Positions 8,550 to 21,711 of a stretch of 64,000 nucleotides of DNA are shown here, one piece after another. Position 1 is the first letter of the stretch, and every line of letters starts with the position of its first letter. The DNA is from Magnaporthiopsis rhizophila (lineage: Eukaryota; Ascomycota; Sordariomycetes; Magnaporthales; Magnaporthaceae), in NCBI GenBank assembly GCA_003049465.1, contig PYSS01000031.1:62001-126000 (forward strand). The letters are read 5' to 3'. The notes under the pieces are model-generated. The model ran no database searches. It had not been told where the DNA came from and saw nothing but the letters and a program-made list of their open reading frames with translations. A program made the position numbers and the translations under genes.

Positions 8550-11500
8550 ATGCTGTGGTACACCGGGCTAATTTTGCTGCAGGCGGCCGGTTGCTCGGCT
8601 GAACCAGTTCTCAACCATCAAGGCCACCACCGACATCGGCACACAGCACGAGACTCTCCTCCTGAATACACAAGCCCCGACCCGGCCGGCTTGTTCTCGA
8701 GCACAGCTCCTTCGCCACAACCTGTAAAAACAGTTTTACCAGCTCATATTACAACGCTCAGCGGGAGCACCAAGAGCAGCTCTCTCGACACCTACTTGCC
8801 GACATCCACAATCCCCGTGATAACGAGGCTCGTAGAGGCTGGAATCGAGCAGATCGCGCTTAATCCAACTCCTGGACCTCCACTCGGAGCATCTGGCACC
8901 ATCATTACCACCCTGAACACAACCGGTCAGGCCACACAGCCCCGGCTTCTCCCACCCGTGCTAACTACAGAGCCCACCATGGTCTTCTCATTCTTGGACA
9001 AGTCCTCAAAGCAACCCGTGAATCGGATTGCACCTGGACCTCAGCCAGAGTCTAGCACGCCCGAGAACCAGTCGGAGCTTGGATCCCTATCCGTTGACTC
9101 TGAGTCTCAGTATGAAGACGCCGTATCCGAACTTGGGTTCAGCCCTGTGATGCTCCTCACGGCTGAGAGGGTAGTATCGACCAATGTCTTCGCTCAGCCC
9201 ATCTCCGGAGGCGCGGCGCCCCCGGCCTTTTTCGAGCGGCGCCAGGATCACCCAGTGCCACGTACCGGCATCGCCTCTCCAACTCCGCTCGCCACCAACA
9301 AGTTCTACAGCAACCTCTACCTTGGAGGTCTAAGGAGCCCTGTGTACCTGCACCCCTATGCTCTGCACTGGGTAAAGGGGCAAGGAGTGACCAAGAGCTG
9401 GGGTATGTCAATCTCACATGTGGAGGCCTCTCAGAGAGTATTCGGGCCCACGGACCCGACGACCGGGGCCTCTCGGTTCTTCATCAACCCCGTCCACATC
9501 GAGTCCCTCATCCTCTCGGCCACCGATCTGGGCGCGACAACTGCCCTAACAGTGGCACAGATGACGGCTTTCAGCGCCATGGCAGAGTTGCGGCCTAACA
9601 ACCGGGCGCTGCCCTCGGTTCGGATTCCTCTGGTGCAGGGCTCTGCCTTCATCACCGGAGTATATCAAGGCTCTATCCCCGTGATAAGCACCGGCGTCCA
9701 TTTCAAGACCATTACTCGTGCCTTAAAGGCGCCGAAGCCGGGGGTTGTCAAATACAAGATAATACTCGAGAACGGCGCGACGTGGCTGCTGTACGCCAGG
9801 AACATGGGTGGCGTTCCCCTCGACCTTCAGATTCGCAATAGTAAGACGGCGGTCTCGACGAGCGCTTTCCACGGCACGATACAGATCGCCAAAGATCCCG
9901 GCAATGGGGCGGCCATCTACGACCAAGCATGTGGCGCCTATGCCACCTCCACCGAGCTGTCAGGAACAGTTAAGGGCACGGTGGGGTCATATACGCTCAC
10001 GTTCAAGAAGCAGGGCTTGACGTCCTCGCCACTGCTCATGTTTGCACTACCGCACATGGCCGCTTCCTTCAACAGCGCGACGGCAAAGGGCGTGACACCA
10101 CTGCGTCTCCAAACGACAACAAAGGGGATCGCCGCGGGCGTGCTGGGCGACTCGTGGACCATGGAAGAGAAGAGTCTGCCCACTGACATGGGCTTCCTCC
10201 CCTGGCTCCCTGGCAAGGGTACTCTCGTCATTTCCTCCAAGGCCAAGGCAGCAATCCTCCCCATTGCGCGAAGCGAGATCGCTCAGGACATGTCGGCGCA
10301 GTCAAACCTCGACTCCATGTACTTCAGCGGGAAGGTGAGACGTCTATTCCCTCTATCAGTCTAGATTTCCGGCACCCAACAAGAGATGTCGGTCGGTCGG
10401 CTAACGCACTTCCTTTGCCTCGCAGGCACTCGCCAAGTTTGCCACGATCCTGGTCGCCGTCAACGACATGCTGGGCGACAAGCAGCTTGCTCAGACCGGG
10501 CTTAAGAAGCTCAAGGACGCGTACGCGCGGTTTGCGGAGAACAGGCAGAAATTTCCACTCTTCTACGAGTCGGCCTGGGGCGGTGTTGTCTCGTCGGCCT
10601 CGTACGTGACAGGCAATCCGGGCGTGGACTTTGGCAACACGTACTACAACGACCACCACTTCCACTATGGCTACTTTGTCTACACGGCGGCCGTCATCGC
10701 CAAGCTCGACAAGGTCTGGGGCTCTAAGAACCGCGACTTTGTCAACACGCTGGTGCGTGACTACGCGAACCCGAGCCCCAAGGATAAGTTCTTCCCGGTC
10801 TACCGCAACTTTGACTGGTACCACGGCCACAGCTGGGCCCACGGTCTTTACGACACGCTGGATGGAAATGTCAGTGACAACAGCCTTTCGTGGCAGGGGT
10901 GGACGGGCGGGCGGTTTTGCTGATGGCGCTTGCTCGCACTTCCAGGACCAAGAATCCAGCTCCGAGGATGCCATGTCTGCATACGCAATCAAGATGTGGG
11001 GATGGGCCATCGGTGACCGTGACATGGAGGCGAGGTAAGTCTGTCTGTCTGTCTGTCTGGCTGCGTCATCTGCGGCAGTGCCTGCTTGACGCTGACGATT
11101 GACTGCTTGTTTGGGGCATCAGAGGCAACCTGCAGCTGGCGACTCTTGCGCGGTCGCTGAGGTACTACTACCTGTACACGAGCGACAACAATGTGCAGCC
11201 GGCCCAATTCATCGGTAACAAGGTGGCGGGGATCCTGTTCGAGAACAAGATCGACCACACGACCTTCTTTGGGAACAACATTGAGTACATCCAGGGCATT
11301 CACATGATCCCGCTCCTGCCCTTCGCGCCGCTCTGCCGCAGCAATAGGTTTGTTGATGAGGAGTGGCAGGCATACTTTAGCAAAGGGCGCATCGACTCGA
11401 TTCCCGGCGGCTGGAGGGGCATACTGATAGGAAACCTAGCCCACATCGACGCTAAGAGGGCATTTGGGTTCTTTTCGTCCAACGGCTTCGATGCTAGCCA

Positions 11501-11668
11501 TCTCGACGGCGGCGCTTCGAGGACTTGGTACATGGCTTACTCTGCTGGTAAGTTCGGCGGCGCTGCCAGCCTATTCCTATTTTCCTCACGCCACCTTACA
11601 AAGCTCAAAGCCGTCTCTGCATGTGCTGACTGTTGCGAAACTTAACCCCAGCTCTTGGCGGGTTGTAA
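8550..11668 (+). CDS. Secreted GH81 endo-1,3-beta-glucanase
   Basis: Five exons (8550-10334, 10426-10869, 10946-11034, 11123-11547, 11652-11668) give 919 residues. The ATG at 8550 is chosen because it begins a signal peptide (MLWYTGLILLQAAGCSA). A Ser/Thr/Pro-rich linker of ~230 residues follows, then the GH81 domain from NKFYSNLYLGG onward. The predicted catalytic residues are present: Asp671 in NDHHFHYG, and Glu746 and Glu750 in QESSSE, matching the acid and the Glu pair of characterised GH81 enzymes. It hydrolyses beta-1,3-glucan, in its own wall during cell separation or in other fungi. The third intron carries a (GTCT)n run after its donor. The last exon codes only the final residues (LGGL) and is the least certain. 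Confidence 0.88.
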
Positions 11669-12543
11669 ACTTTTGGGAGAAGGGGTTCAGATTGTGGCGC
11701 AGCGTCCCCTGAGATCTGGTTCGGGTGGGATAGGATGATTGATGGATGAAAGAATGAATTCTTTGAGAGATGACATTCGTTGCCAGATGGACGGATGAAA
11801 GGATGAGACACTTTTTTTTTTCTTCTTTTTCCTGATGTATGACACGAAGCATGATAGACTGACAAGCAAGGAGGCAGTGTTCAACACGACATGCTTGGCT
11901 AACTAACTCGTGGTGCATGTGGTCTCCCGCCGGCTCAAGTGAGAATCTTCTTACTCCGGCGGCGGCGGATTTCATTTCCAACCGGGCCCCCCGTGTTGTC
12001 TGTCGGTTGCGACTGACCCGAGCGCGACCACCGTTGTGAAGCATGGCATGCTCACTCCAACACTGACCGTAATCGCAAACCGAGAACGCCCCAGTTTCTT
12101 GGCATTTTGAACCCAGCCGATCACAAGGAGAAACAGAGCACAGCCCCGATGGGGCGCGCAAGGGGGAAAGGATGATCATCATCAGATCAAAAGATGGTGG
12201 CAGCAAAGCGGGACCCATCGGTTAAGCAAATGCCTAGCACAACAGCCGACGGGGGTATCCCGCTGTGACAGTGGAGCTTTTTGCATTGCAGGGGACCTAC
12301 CTTTATGGAGCTGGGAGAAAAGTGTTTGATTTGAGAATTGTGGGTGGTGGTCTTGCGCGCGCGAATCGACGGTGCTGGTGGCCGGAGGGCCAACCAAGCA
12401 CGCCAAGTTTTCTTTTGCTGCCACGCTGCCCAGACAAGACACGCCTTCGCTTGCCGCCGTGGAGTCTTGCCATTGCAGTGTTTCTATTTTTTTTTTTTTT
12501 TCTTTTCTCTACCTTGTCGATCTTGGGGGCGGGCGGGTAGTGA

Positions 12544-12546
<3 letters not shown>

Positions 12547-12584
<38 letters not shown>

Positions 12585-12599
12585 NTTTTTTTTTTTTTT
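12547..12599. repeat. Poly-T run with an internal N
   Basis: Thirty-eight T, one N at 12585, then fourteen T. The true length is unknown. The N marks an uncertain join or consensus. Confidence 0.95.
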
Positions 12600-15330
12600 G
12601 GATTCGTGGGGTTGAAGCTTTTGGCCGCCTTTTTCGCCATGGGCGCTATTTTCGTACGTACAGTAAGATATTGTGCCCGTGTTTCCAAAGAAAGAAAAGG
12701 TGCGCACCCGGTTTTTATACGCCCGTGCCGCCGCCGCCGCCGCCGCCGCCGCCCTTCTCACACGCGCTAGAGGTGCCGGGGGAGATTTGGGCTCCAAGAT
12801 GAGGTGATGAATTGGTGGTTTCCAAAAAAGATCATGACAAAATGAAATAAGACTCTTTTAGCGCCATTCCTCTTCCTATTCGTTTCGAGCGCGCCGCTTC
12901 TTCGGGCTTTTCTCTTTTTGACGTGGAAACAAGTTTCAAGGGGAGCTCCGAAGCAGGGTGGAGCACGTGGGTACCTGGCAGGGTGTCAGGTTCGCTTAAA
13001 ACAAACATCGTAGACATGGGCCTTGGCGCAAGTGTAATGTGTGGTTGTTGCAGGTTCGAGCGAACATTTGATTCGAGGTTTTTTTTTTGAGTGTCCCAGC
13101 ACCACGCGCTAGCGGAAAGCTTCCCCATTTTTTTTTTTGCACTGCCACGATTTCTGCACTACCCTCCCCTCCCCATTTCCGGTCTGGACTGCTACTTTCG
13201 ATGGCAAAAGTTCACGGAAAATGGGGCTTTTGTTTTCTTGGCCGGCGTCATCCCTGGCATCTGGCCATCCATCCAGTGGCTTGGGAATGATAAAATCGAT
13301 CTGTTAAATGCCAACAAAAAACGGACGGGTGACGCTGTCCCGGAGAAAGGGCGAAAGGGGAGTAAAAGTACGGTGTAAAGAGTGGGAAAGTGACGGAAAA
13401 AGGCGCCGCCAAAATGAGGGAATTCAAGGGACATCCTGGGGATGGATGTCGCCGAGGAAAAAGAAGAAAAACCCAATTGCTACCTCTCATGTTTCGTTCT
13501 GCTGGGAATAACAGCCACGTGCCATGGGGATTGGCTACTGACTGGGTGGGCACGCCATGGCTGGGGACGTCGGGCGACAATTTCATATCGTTGAGGCTTC
13601 CTGCATCTTTTTCTTTTTTTTCGCCCGAGCTAGCGGCCAAGATGAACTGCCGCGTTGCCAGGGAGGCAGAGCACACAAAGATCCAGGCCGCTGATTTGCA
13701 ACAGGTGTCCCTGTGCCCGCGTTGGCTGCGTATGCAGACGTACGTACAACACCAACGACTACTCCCCCATCGAGGTAAGCGGTACATACATATGTACATA
13801 GGGTACACAGCAGCAGTCCGAGATGTGTGGAATGCGGGGCGCCCCAACATGTGCTAGTCGTGATGGGAGGCCGTCGTCGCCAAGGCCGTCGGATGGTCGT
13901 CTGGCCACGCCCTGCAGAGCCACGCTTGGCACGCTACACGAGTGTCTCGGTCCAATCCCAGGGTGGTAGCATGAGCGGGTAAAAGGAAAGGAAAAAAAAA
14001 AAAAAAAAAAAATTGGTTGCTCTGTCAGTGCTCACTCGCTAATTCGGTTCCGTGCCATCACGGTCGTTATCTCTTTCCATCTTGCCCGAGGTGGCTGTTG
14101 CTAGAGCAGGGATAGAAAAGTGCCCACCTCGGGTTTGATGACAAGGAATCTGGAATGCGGGGACCCGACACCGGTTGCAGAGGAGGTCTCTCTGGGCTGC
14201 CGCTTTGTGCTCTGCTGCTCCGTCAGTGTGTGTGGCAAAACAAAGGCGAAAAAAAGGGAGGTCGCAGCGCGCGGAAACAGGTCGGGAAAAAAGGGGAAAT
14301 TTTGGTGCTCATCTTGCACACATCCTGATTCTTTCGTTTCTTCTCAACTTCTTCATCTTCCGTCATTTTTCGCAAATCCAAGCAAGGTTCTCACACACTC
14401 TCTTACGCGCACAGCCACTCTCTCTCTCTCTTTCCGTCTCTTCATTTCTGCTCCCTGCTATCCGATTGCTCCACCAAGAGCTGTGCTGCTTTTGCTTATC
14501 CCACTCCCGAATTACCTCATAGGTTCGTCCAGGCTGGGATTGGTCCGCCATCTTTTTTTGAGCTCAAACATAAGCTGCAGCCAGACTGGGAAATCACGAC
14601 CTGGACCGGGTTCAAATAATCAATTTGGTCATCACGAAAGGGTTCAGATTACCACCCAACCTACACCTACACAGCCCGGGTTGTCCCCATTCATCCGCTG
14701 TCAGTCTGTGACCTCGCGCGGTCCAGTACATCTTGTTGTCCCTGTTCCGCCTCGATCCTTGGATCACATTGCGCCAACGCCCGTGGCGCAAGTTCTTTGC
14801 CCAGTCGATCTAGAGCGCCATCCCCATCTGCACAACCAAACGCCCAGGCCAGCCATTCGCTCCCAATTTTTGTTTCTTTCCTCCTTTGTCGTCGTCGCCC
14901 CGTCTCTGCTGGTGCAGGGCAAGTGACATATAGCCCGTCTTTGGTCTGGTTTTTGCTGAGTGAGAGCGCCCGAGGAGGTACTTGCCGGTCCGGGCACTTT
15001 CACGGCACGCGGCAGTTCACCTCATCTCTCTCGTTACCGCGGCCGAAACAGGAGGGTGGAAAACGGTCGGGCAGCCTATCCCAGCAATCTCCGTGCGTGG
15101 CGTGCGACACCAAGCAGTCACCGGTACACACCCAACACACGCCCGCTTCGTCCCTTTCACGTCCAGTCCTGTCCAATCTGCGCCCGAGACACATCAGCCA
15201 GCAGCAACCCAGCAGCTCCTGCCTTCGGCATCGACGCTTCGTTTCCGCCTCGTCCCTTCTCTGTCCCGCCCGGCTCTCCCGGAACCACCTTGTTTAGACG
15301 GCCGTGTGCTGCGTCCGGTGATCATGGTGG

Positions 15331-15395
15331 GTAAGTTGTCAACGTTTCCATTGCACTTCAGCCTTGTTTTCTGCAACAGCATCAGCATTTTTTAG
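15331..15395 (+). other. Possible 5'-UTR intron of the Ca2+/H+ exchanger gene
   Basis: A consensus donor (GTAAGT) and a pyrimidine-rich acceptor (cattttttag) bound 65 bp, the size of the coding introns in this gene. It lies about 380 bp before the start codon. Only RNA data could confirm it. Confidence 0.35.
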
Positions 15396-15772
15396 TCTTT
15401 ATGGCTGCCGTCGCGCCCCTCCTGGAAAGACCACCCTGCTAGGAATAAGGTTGCGGATGCGATGAAGGCCTACACCTTTAATGGTCCCTCATTATCTGCA
15501 CTTTCCCATCCTCCATTATCGATTTTCCGTCTCCCCCGGGCAGCTCCTCCTTACAAACCTTTTTTTCTACTTCCCCGCGTGTACAGCCCCGATTTGCCAA
15601 TAAGCTTGCTGCACGCTCCCAGAATTAGCCGTTTCTGCTTTTGCTCTAGCTCCGGCCCGGTCCCTCCAATCATCCATCCTCCACCGCGCAACAAGTGACG
15701 CATAGAGGGCTACACCCCATAATAGACACCCTTTTCCCCTCCTGGACATAGCAGTCTTGTGGTGTTGTTGTC

Positions 15773-18014
15773 ATGCACTCCTCGTCTGCTCCTGTTCCTG
15801 CTCCTGCCCCCAGATCATGGGTGTGGGTGCCCTGGAAAACTCGAGGCCGCTCTTCGTATCAACAAAGCCAATTCTCGCCACCGAATGCTAACTCTACGGA
15901 CGCCAACTCGGCGCTCGGCGGATTAGCTGCTGTATCTTTCGCCAAACAGGTCCGCCAGATGTCAGGCTGGCTGCGGGGAGGCGGTGCCGCACACGGCGGC
16001 CACCACCACCATCACCACAACAACCCCGACTCCGAGAGTGGGCCTGACGAGACCACTCCACTCACCGGCCGGGCTCGCCGCTCGTCCGATTCCAGCCAGC
16101 GCCACGGCCCCGCCTGGGTGCGTTTCCTGTGCGATGCACGCCGCACTCCCGGAGACGACGACGAGAGGATACTCGTCAGGGCAGCCGCCAACACCTGGCA
16201 TGTTATCAAGATCTCGCTTCTGAGCAGTACGTTCCTTTTCCTTGGGAGTGCCTGAAGTTGGCATGCAACGATAAATACTCTTCCTCGATTCTGTTCTGGC
16301 CCCCAACCCCAAGGCCCCTGTCGGAGATGGCTTTGTCCATGGCGACAGGCCTTGTTTCGTTTTTCTCTTTCCCACTTGGGTCTAAGCGCGGTTGCCTGCA
16401 TTATCAGCTCCGGTCCTAACAAAATGTGATTCTCCCAGGTCCTGTTAATGTTCTAATCTTCTTCGTTCCTGTCGGCTTGGCCGCCGGTATCCTGGGCTGG
16501 TCCCCGACATGGATCTTTACGCTAAATTTCCTCGCCATCATCCCGCTGGCTGCCATTCTCTCGTTTGCTACCGAGGAGATATCCGTCAAGCTGGGCGAGA
16601 CGGTTGGAGGCCTGGTGAATGCAACCTTTGGAAACGCTGTCGAGCTGATTGTGGGTGCTGCTCCTCACCCTGAACCCTTGAATTGGCCCAACTCGAATCC
16701 TCCAAGCTGACACGACGGGACTACAGGTCAGCGTTATTGCTCTGAGGCAAGGCCAGATCGAGGTCGTACAGGCCTCTATGTTGGGTTCCATTCTGTCGAA
16801 TCTCCTTCTGGTTATGGGAATGTGCTTCCTCCTCGGCGGCGTCGCCAACATGCGAACCTCAGACGGCGAGGGCCAGGAGCAGGAGTTTTCGTCGGGAACC
16901 GCCCAGACCACGTCCTCTCTGATGACTCTGTCTGCTGCATCAATGATCATACCCGCGACGGTACGATTTCACCCGAGACTCATTGAACCGTGGCAAACAA
17001 TGCCTGTGGAATATCTTTGGCTAACTCCTCCGCACCAACTCACAGCTCTACGGTGTGCTCGATGGCAACGATGCGGACCCCAAAGAGAAGGAACAGTCGA
17101 TCCTCGTCCTCTCGCGCGGAACATCCATCATCCTCCTCATGCTATACTGCCTCTACCTGTGGTTCCAGCTCAACACGCACAAGAACCTGTTTATTTCCAA
17201 GGCGGAGACGGAGCGTGCAAACAGCGTCAACGGCTCTGCCAGCCCCAACGGTATTAACAGCACCACCAGCACCGTCGTTTCCGACGAGGAAGCCCAGAGC
17301 AGCGTCGGTGGGGAAGAGGATGACGAGGCCCACATGCTCTGGTGGGCCGCCGCCCTGGTTCTGGTCGGCACCACGGTCGTGATATCGTTCTGTGCCGACT
17401 ACCTCGTTGAGAGCATCGAGCCCATCGTCGAGACGGGCATCCTCAGCCGCGCCTTTATCGGTCTGATCTTAATCCCCATCGTGGGCAACGCCGCCGAGCA
17501 CGTCACGGCCTGCGTGGTCGCGGTCCGCAACAAGATGGATCTTGCGCTGGGTGTGGCTGTTAGTGGCTTCCCCCCGCTTGCGACCAGCCTTGTGTGTCTT
17601 GTTTGTTCAATAATGGCGGCAAAGCTGACATCAATAACTACAGATCGGTTCGAGCATCCAGATCGCACTTCTGGTGACCCCGGCCCTTGTCATTACTGGC
17701 TGGCTCATCCTCGACCAGCCCATGAGCCTGCGGTTCGAGACGTTCCAGACTGTCGCTTTTGCGCTCTCAGTCCTTGTCGTCACCTTCACAGGTATGGAAG
17801 CACGCCTGTCTCCTACTGAGCCATGGCAGGACCAGAGGCGCTAACAGATTCGAAAACAGTGAACGACGGTAAATCCAACTACCTCGAGGGTGCCATGCTT
17901 CTCGGTCTCTACATCATCATTGCTCTCGCCTTCTACGCAAGCCCGACGAACGGCCTCGACGGCGTTCCTAGCTTCCACAAGGCGGTTGCTACCATCGTGG
18001 GATCTTCTAGCTAG
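15773..18014 (+). CDS. VCX1: Vacuolar Ca2+/H+ antiporter (CAX family)
   Basis: Six exons (15773-16226, 16439-16650, 16727-16960, 17046-17558, 17644-17791, 17860-18014) give 571 residues with every junction in frame. Both CAX signature repeats are present: GNAVELIV followed by SVIALRQGQIEVVQASMLG in the first half, and GNAAEHVTA followed by NKMDLALGVA-IGSSIQIALL in the second. These carry the Glu residues used for Ca2+/H+ exchange. Eleven hydrophobic segments are expected, with an acidic loop (SDEEAQSSVGGEEDDEA) between the halves. The protein should load Ca2+ into the vacuole using the proton gradient. The ~150-residue cytosolic N-terminus contains a run of six His, which is unusual. It is convergent with UTP14. 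Confidence 0.92.
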
Positions 18015-18797
18015 TTCGAGCTGCGACATGGCAGCCGACTGGCGGCGTATCCCCCCCACTCATACAGGGTGCTTTTGGAATCACGGTCCCCACGACTTTG
18101 AAGAACAAGGTTTCATACGAGACCGGCGACGTGGCGGAGGTTTAACACCGCCGCATAAAATTTTACGTTTTTTGCGCAGTGGCTTCCCCATAGAGAGAGA
18201 ACGCCCAACCCGCAACCCATAGGATCCCCGAGCAGCAACCACTCTTGGAAGCCTAGTGTAACAGTACGGCATCACGGTTCCGCCAAAAAGAATAGTGCGG
18301 CGCCGTATTTCCTTGTATTTCTTTCACTGCATCGTTTTCTTTCCTTTGCGGATTTCTTTTTTGTCTTTTATGCCGGCCATGCTCAGCACCATCGTTTTTG
18401 CCCTTTATTTATATCTTCGTACTGCGTCCCGTTATGTCACCCACCGAACAACGCGGGCCCATGATGGATACCCACTCGCTACAATTTTCTTGCGTCGATT
18501 TTTTTTTTACAACCGGAAACCCATCAGGAATGTGAGGAGTCCGCCGCGCACAAAATAACACAGGAGCTTGGGGTGGTTTTCTTTCTGGATCGTCTGGCGA
18601 GTTTTCTTTGTATTACTAAAAAAAATTTCGGGCTGGCGGTCGATACCTCGCTTGATACCGAACAGCCATGCGCCTGTATCTCTTTGTCTTGCAATAGAAT
18701 CTATCCAACGAGTTCAAGAGACAAAAAGGTGTCTATGTTGTGCGTGGGTTGTTCTAGTATTTGCGTTGATGATCAAGACGCTCTATACACTCTGGTT
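18015..18797. other. Convergent 3' region between VCX1 and UTP14
   Basis: 783 bp bounded by two stop codons facing each other. It holds both 3' UTRs and T-rich tracts. No gene is seen. Confidence 0.6.
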
Positions 18798-21711
18798 TTA
18801 CCGGGCCTTGGGCTTCGCCATGGGCGCAATGATGCCCTGCTTCATGAGAATCCTGGGCTTGGTGGCGTCCTGGAACGTCTGTTTGGTCGTCCACTCGGGC
18901 CCGACGGGAAGGCGGAGCGACCTTTCGTATTGGTCCTTGTTCTCAAAGACGTGTGGCAACTGAGAGGCGAGGTATTTGTCGTTCTGGTTTTTTGGGGTTT
19001 CAAAGTGTTAGTTTACACAAGGCAGTCAAACTAGCAACAGGATGGAAAAAAAAAGGAAAAAAAAAAGGAAAAAAAAAAAAAAAAGATCTCACCTTTCTGA
19101 CGCGCTTCTCACTGATTATGACACGCTCGAGCTTGGCGTCCTTGCGGTCCTGCTTCTTGACGCCCTCAATCTTGGTCAGGAACTTGGCGTTGCTCTTCTT
19201 CTGCCGGTTGCTGACGCCCTCGCCACCCCAGCTGCCCCAGCCGGGAAGCGTGTTGTCGACGATCTTGTCGTCGTCCTCGGATTCGACCGCCGCCTTCTCG
19301 CGCTCAAATGCGCCGACGACGTCGTCGCCCGCGAACGCGCGGTCCGCCAGCTCCCTGTCGCGGATCTGGAGCGGCAGGTGCAGCGCGGCGTCGTCATCCT
19401 CAGATCCGGACCCGACGCCGCCGCCGCCGCCGCTAGCCTGGGAGCCTGGAGCTGGCGGCTTTCTGGCGGCCTTCGCGGCACCCGAGACGATGCTGTTGGA
19501 TAGGTCGATAGTAGCGTCGTCATTGCTAGTCCCTGATCCCTTTTTGCCCTTTCTTGATCCTCCTTCTGTTCTCCGAGCGGCCCCAGGCCTGGACCAGCTT
19601 CCGGCAATGCCTGGAACAGCCTGGACAGCCTGGGAGATGGAGGATGATGTTGCTGCCGCTGACCTGGAGCTTTCGGTCTTTTTCAGCGCCGATGACAACG
19701 CCTGTAAAGTGCCTGCCTCCGGGGCGCCGGGTTTGGTCTTCGGCTTTTTAGCGTCAGGCACGCCGTAGGTCCTGCGCCCAACCTCTCCGGCCTCCTCCTC
19801 ATCATCGTCGCCATCCTCCTCGTCCGAGTTTAGTTCCCTGCGGATCTGGGCGACGAGGGCATCGTTAACCTGCTTGCGCACAGCCTCGGCGCGCTGCATA
19901 AACTTCATCTTCATCAAGTCCGAATGCGGCCCATCCTGCTCCGCCTCGGCCTGTCCCAGCTCCCGCAGCAGTCTTTGGCGCTCGCTCCGCTCGTCTTCGG
20001 ATCCGCTCGCAGCCTCAAAGCCGCTGTCCTCGTCGTCTTCTTCATCATCACCGCCGGCCCGCCCACCAACGGCCTTGCCCTCGACACGCCTGCGCAGCTC
20101 CTCGTCGCGGCGGGCCATCTCGGTCAGGCCGGTTCGCACGCCTTCGTCCCAGGCGGCGAGGCCGGCCCTCTTGGCCGATTTCGCCCACTTGCTGTCGCGG
20201 TGCTTTGCGCCCACGCGCTCGAGCGCGCGCTTCCGGTGCTGCGCCTCGCGCTCCTCCTCCGGGTCGACGGCACCGCCTTCCTCGTCCATCGCGGCCTCAA
20301 GCTTCTGGCGTTCCCGGCGATGGACGCGGCGGTAGGCCTTGCTCTTGATCTTTTTGATGCGGGCCGCGCGCGCCTGCTCGCGTGACTTTTCCTCCCGCTC
20401 CCGGCGCCGCTGGGCCCAAATCTCCTGCATTTCCTCGCGCGACATCCCCGGCGCGCCCGCGCCGCCCTCGTCAGCCTCCGCTTCCTTGGGCTTGGAGCTG
20501 GGGCCGAGGCCGCTCTCCTCCATGATGGACATGATGGTTTGCTCCAGCTCGTTTCCGGCGCTCTTGCGGTCCAGAGGCGCCAGCTCGCCCTTGTCGAGGC
20601 CGGCATCGTGCAGGGTGTCTGGCAGCGGGAAGACAAGATGCTCAGCGCGGCGGTTGTGCTTGACCGTATCCTGCCACCTGTCCAGTGTTTTGTTGGCCTT
20701 CTCAGCAGCGGCGATTCGCAGGAGTTTGTCCTGCTGCCTCCTGGCTAGCGGCACGTCCAGCTTCTGCGAGGTGCCAGGCTTGGCGGCCGCCTTCTCCTCC
20801 TTGTTCATGAGCTTCAGCGATTTCTTGATATTCGCATCTTTGACGCCGAACAGTGCCAGATCCTTCAGCGCAACCTTCGTCTTTGTGTTGGCCGTGGGTG
20901 TGTCCTGGTCGTCGCCGTTACCCGCGAACCCAGCAGCGAGATTTTGTAGCGCGTCCAGTTTAGATGGGTCGCCATCGTCCATGTCCACGTCGTCATCTGA
21001 TAGCGAGGACTCGGGGCTGGAGTCTTCGTCCTCATCCTCTGATCCCGACTCTGTGTCGCCCGCGGAGCCTTCGTCATTTTCGTCGTCGTCGGAAACCTGG
21101 TCCAATGCCTGCGCCAAGTCTATCGCGTCATCTCCTAGTGATGATCCCTCATCATCGTCATCCTCCTCGTCCCCCTCTTCCTCACCCTCGTCGCTGTCCT
21201 CCACCTTGCGACTCTTTTTCTTGACTTGTTTCTTGTTGGAGCTGCTGCCCCTGAACGTGAAACCGTCAAATCTGTCCTCGTCGCTCTCCCCAAACGCCTC
21301 GTCACTGTCAAGCTCCGAGTCGTCGTCCTCGCCGACGCCTATGCGCCACTCGTCGCCATCGCTGTCGCTGCCGAATTCGTCGTCGTCATCACCGTCCCCG
21401 CCGTTTCTTGCCCGTTTGTTCCTCGGGCGGGCGTCCTCCTCGCCGTCGTCATCGTCATCGTCGTCGTCATGGTCCTCATCCTCCCCGTCGCCTCCGCCGC
21501 GCGGCCGTTTTCTCTGATTGGGTTCAAAGTCCAGATCCCGGGCCCGCGTGCCCCTGATCCCGGACTTGGTCGGGACGTCCTTGGCGGCGAGGGCGAAGGC
21601 GTCGAGCGCCGCGGCGCGGGAACCGGCCTTGCCCTTCTGGGGCTGTTTTCGGTTGCCTTTGGCTTTGGCCTGGCCCAGGAGCGGGCGGCCATGTGACTGT
21701 CGACCGGGCAT
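18798..21711 (-). CDS. UTP14: UTP14, small-subunit processome component
   Basis: Two exons: 19093-21711 (873 codons) and 18798-18983 (61 codons plus stop), 934 residues in all. The 109-bp intron has a GTGAGA donor and contains A/T homopolymers that would otherwise read as a Phe-rich tail. The first ~290 residues are extremely acidic (Asp/Glu/Ser runs), then comes the Utp14 domain, with a PGWGSWGG motif near the end and a last exon reading KYLASQLPHVFENKDQYE and RLPVGPEW. Utp14 sits in the nucleolus, binds U3 snoRNP and pre-18S rRNA, and activates the helicase Dhr1. The N-terminus begins MPGRQSHGRP, a conserved basic start. It is divergent from the mL41 gene. Confidence 0.93.

Larger units (their letters stand above)
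11669..15772. other. 4.1-kb intergenic region with homopolymers and a long leader
   Basis: No protein gene is supported. It holds a T run of ~53 broken by one N (12547-12599), a (CCG)n run near 12728-12750, A/T runs near 13992-14012, and from about 14330 a strongly pyrimidine-rich stretch typical of a transcribed leader. The leader of the Ca2+/H+ exchanger gene may contain an intron at 15331-15395 (GTAAGT donor, TTTTTTAG acceptor). Open frames of 268 and 166 codons near 14120-15297 are low-complexity and overlap each other. Confidence 0.55.

Noticed and set aside
14120..15297. Two overlapping plus-strand open frames of 268 and 166 codons
   Set aside because: Pyrimidine-rich, low complexity, different frames over the same DNA, no domain; better explained as the leader of the Ca2+/H+ exchanger gene.
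20339..21517. 392-codon open frame on the strand opposite UTP14
   Set aside because: Ser-rich translation is the mirror of the Asp/Glu-coding UTP14 exon; no independent evidence.
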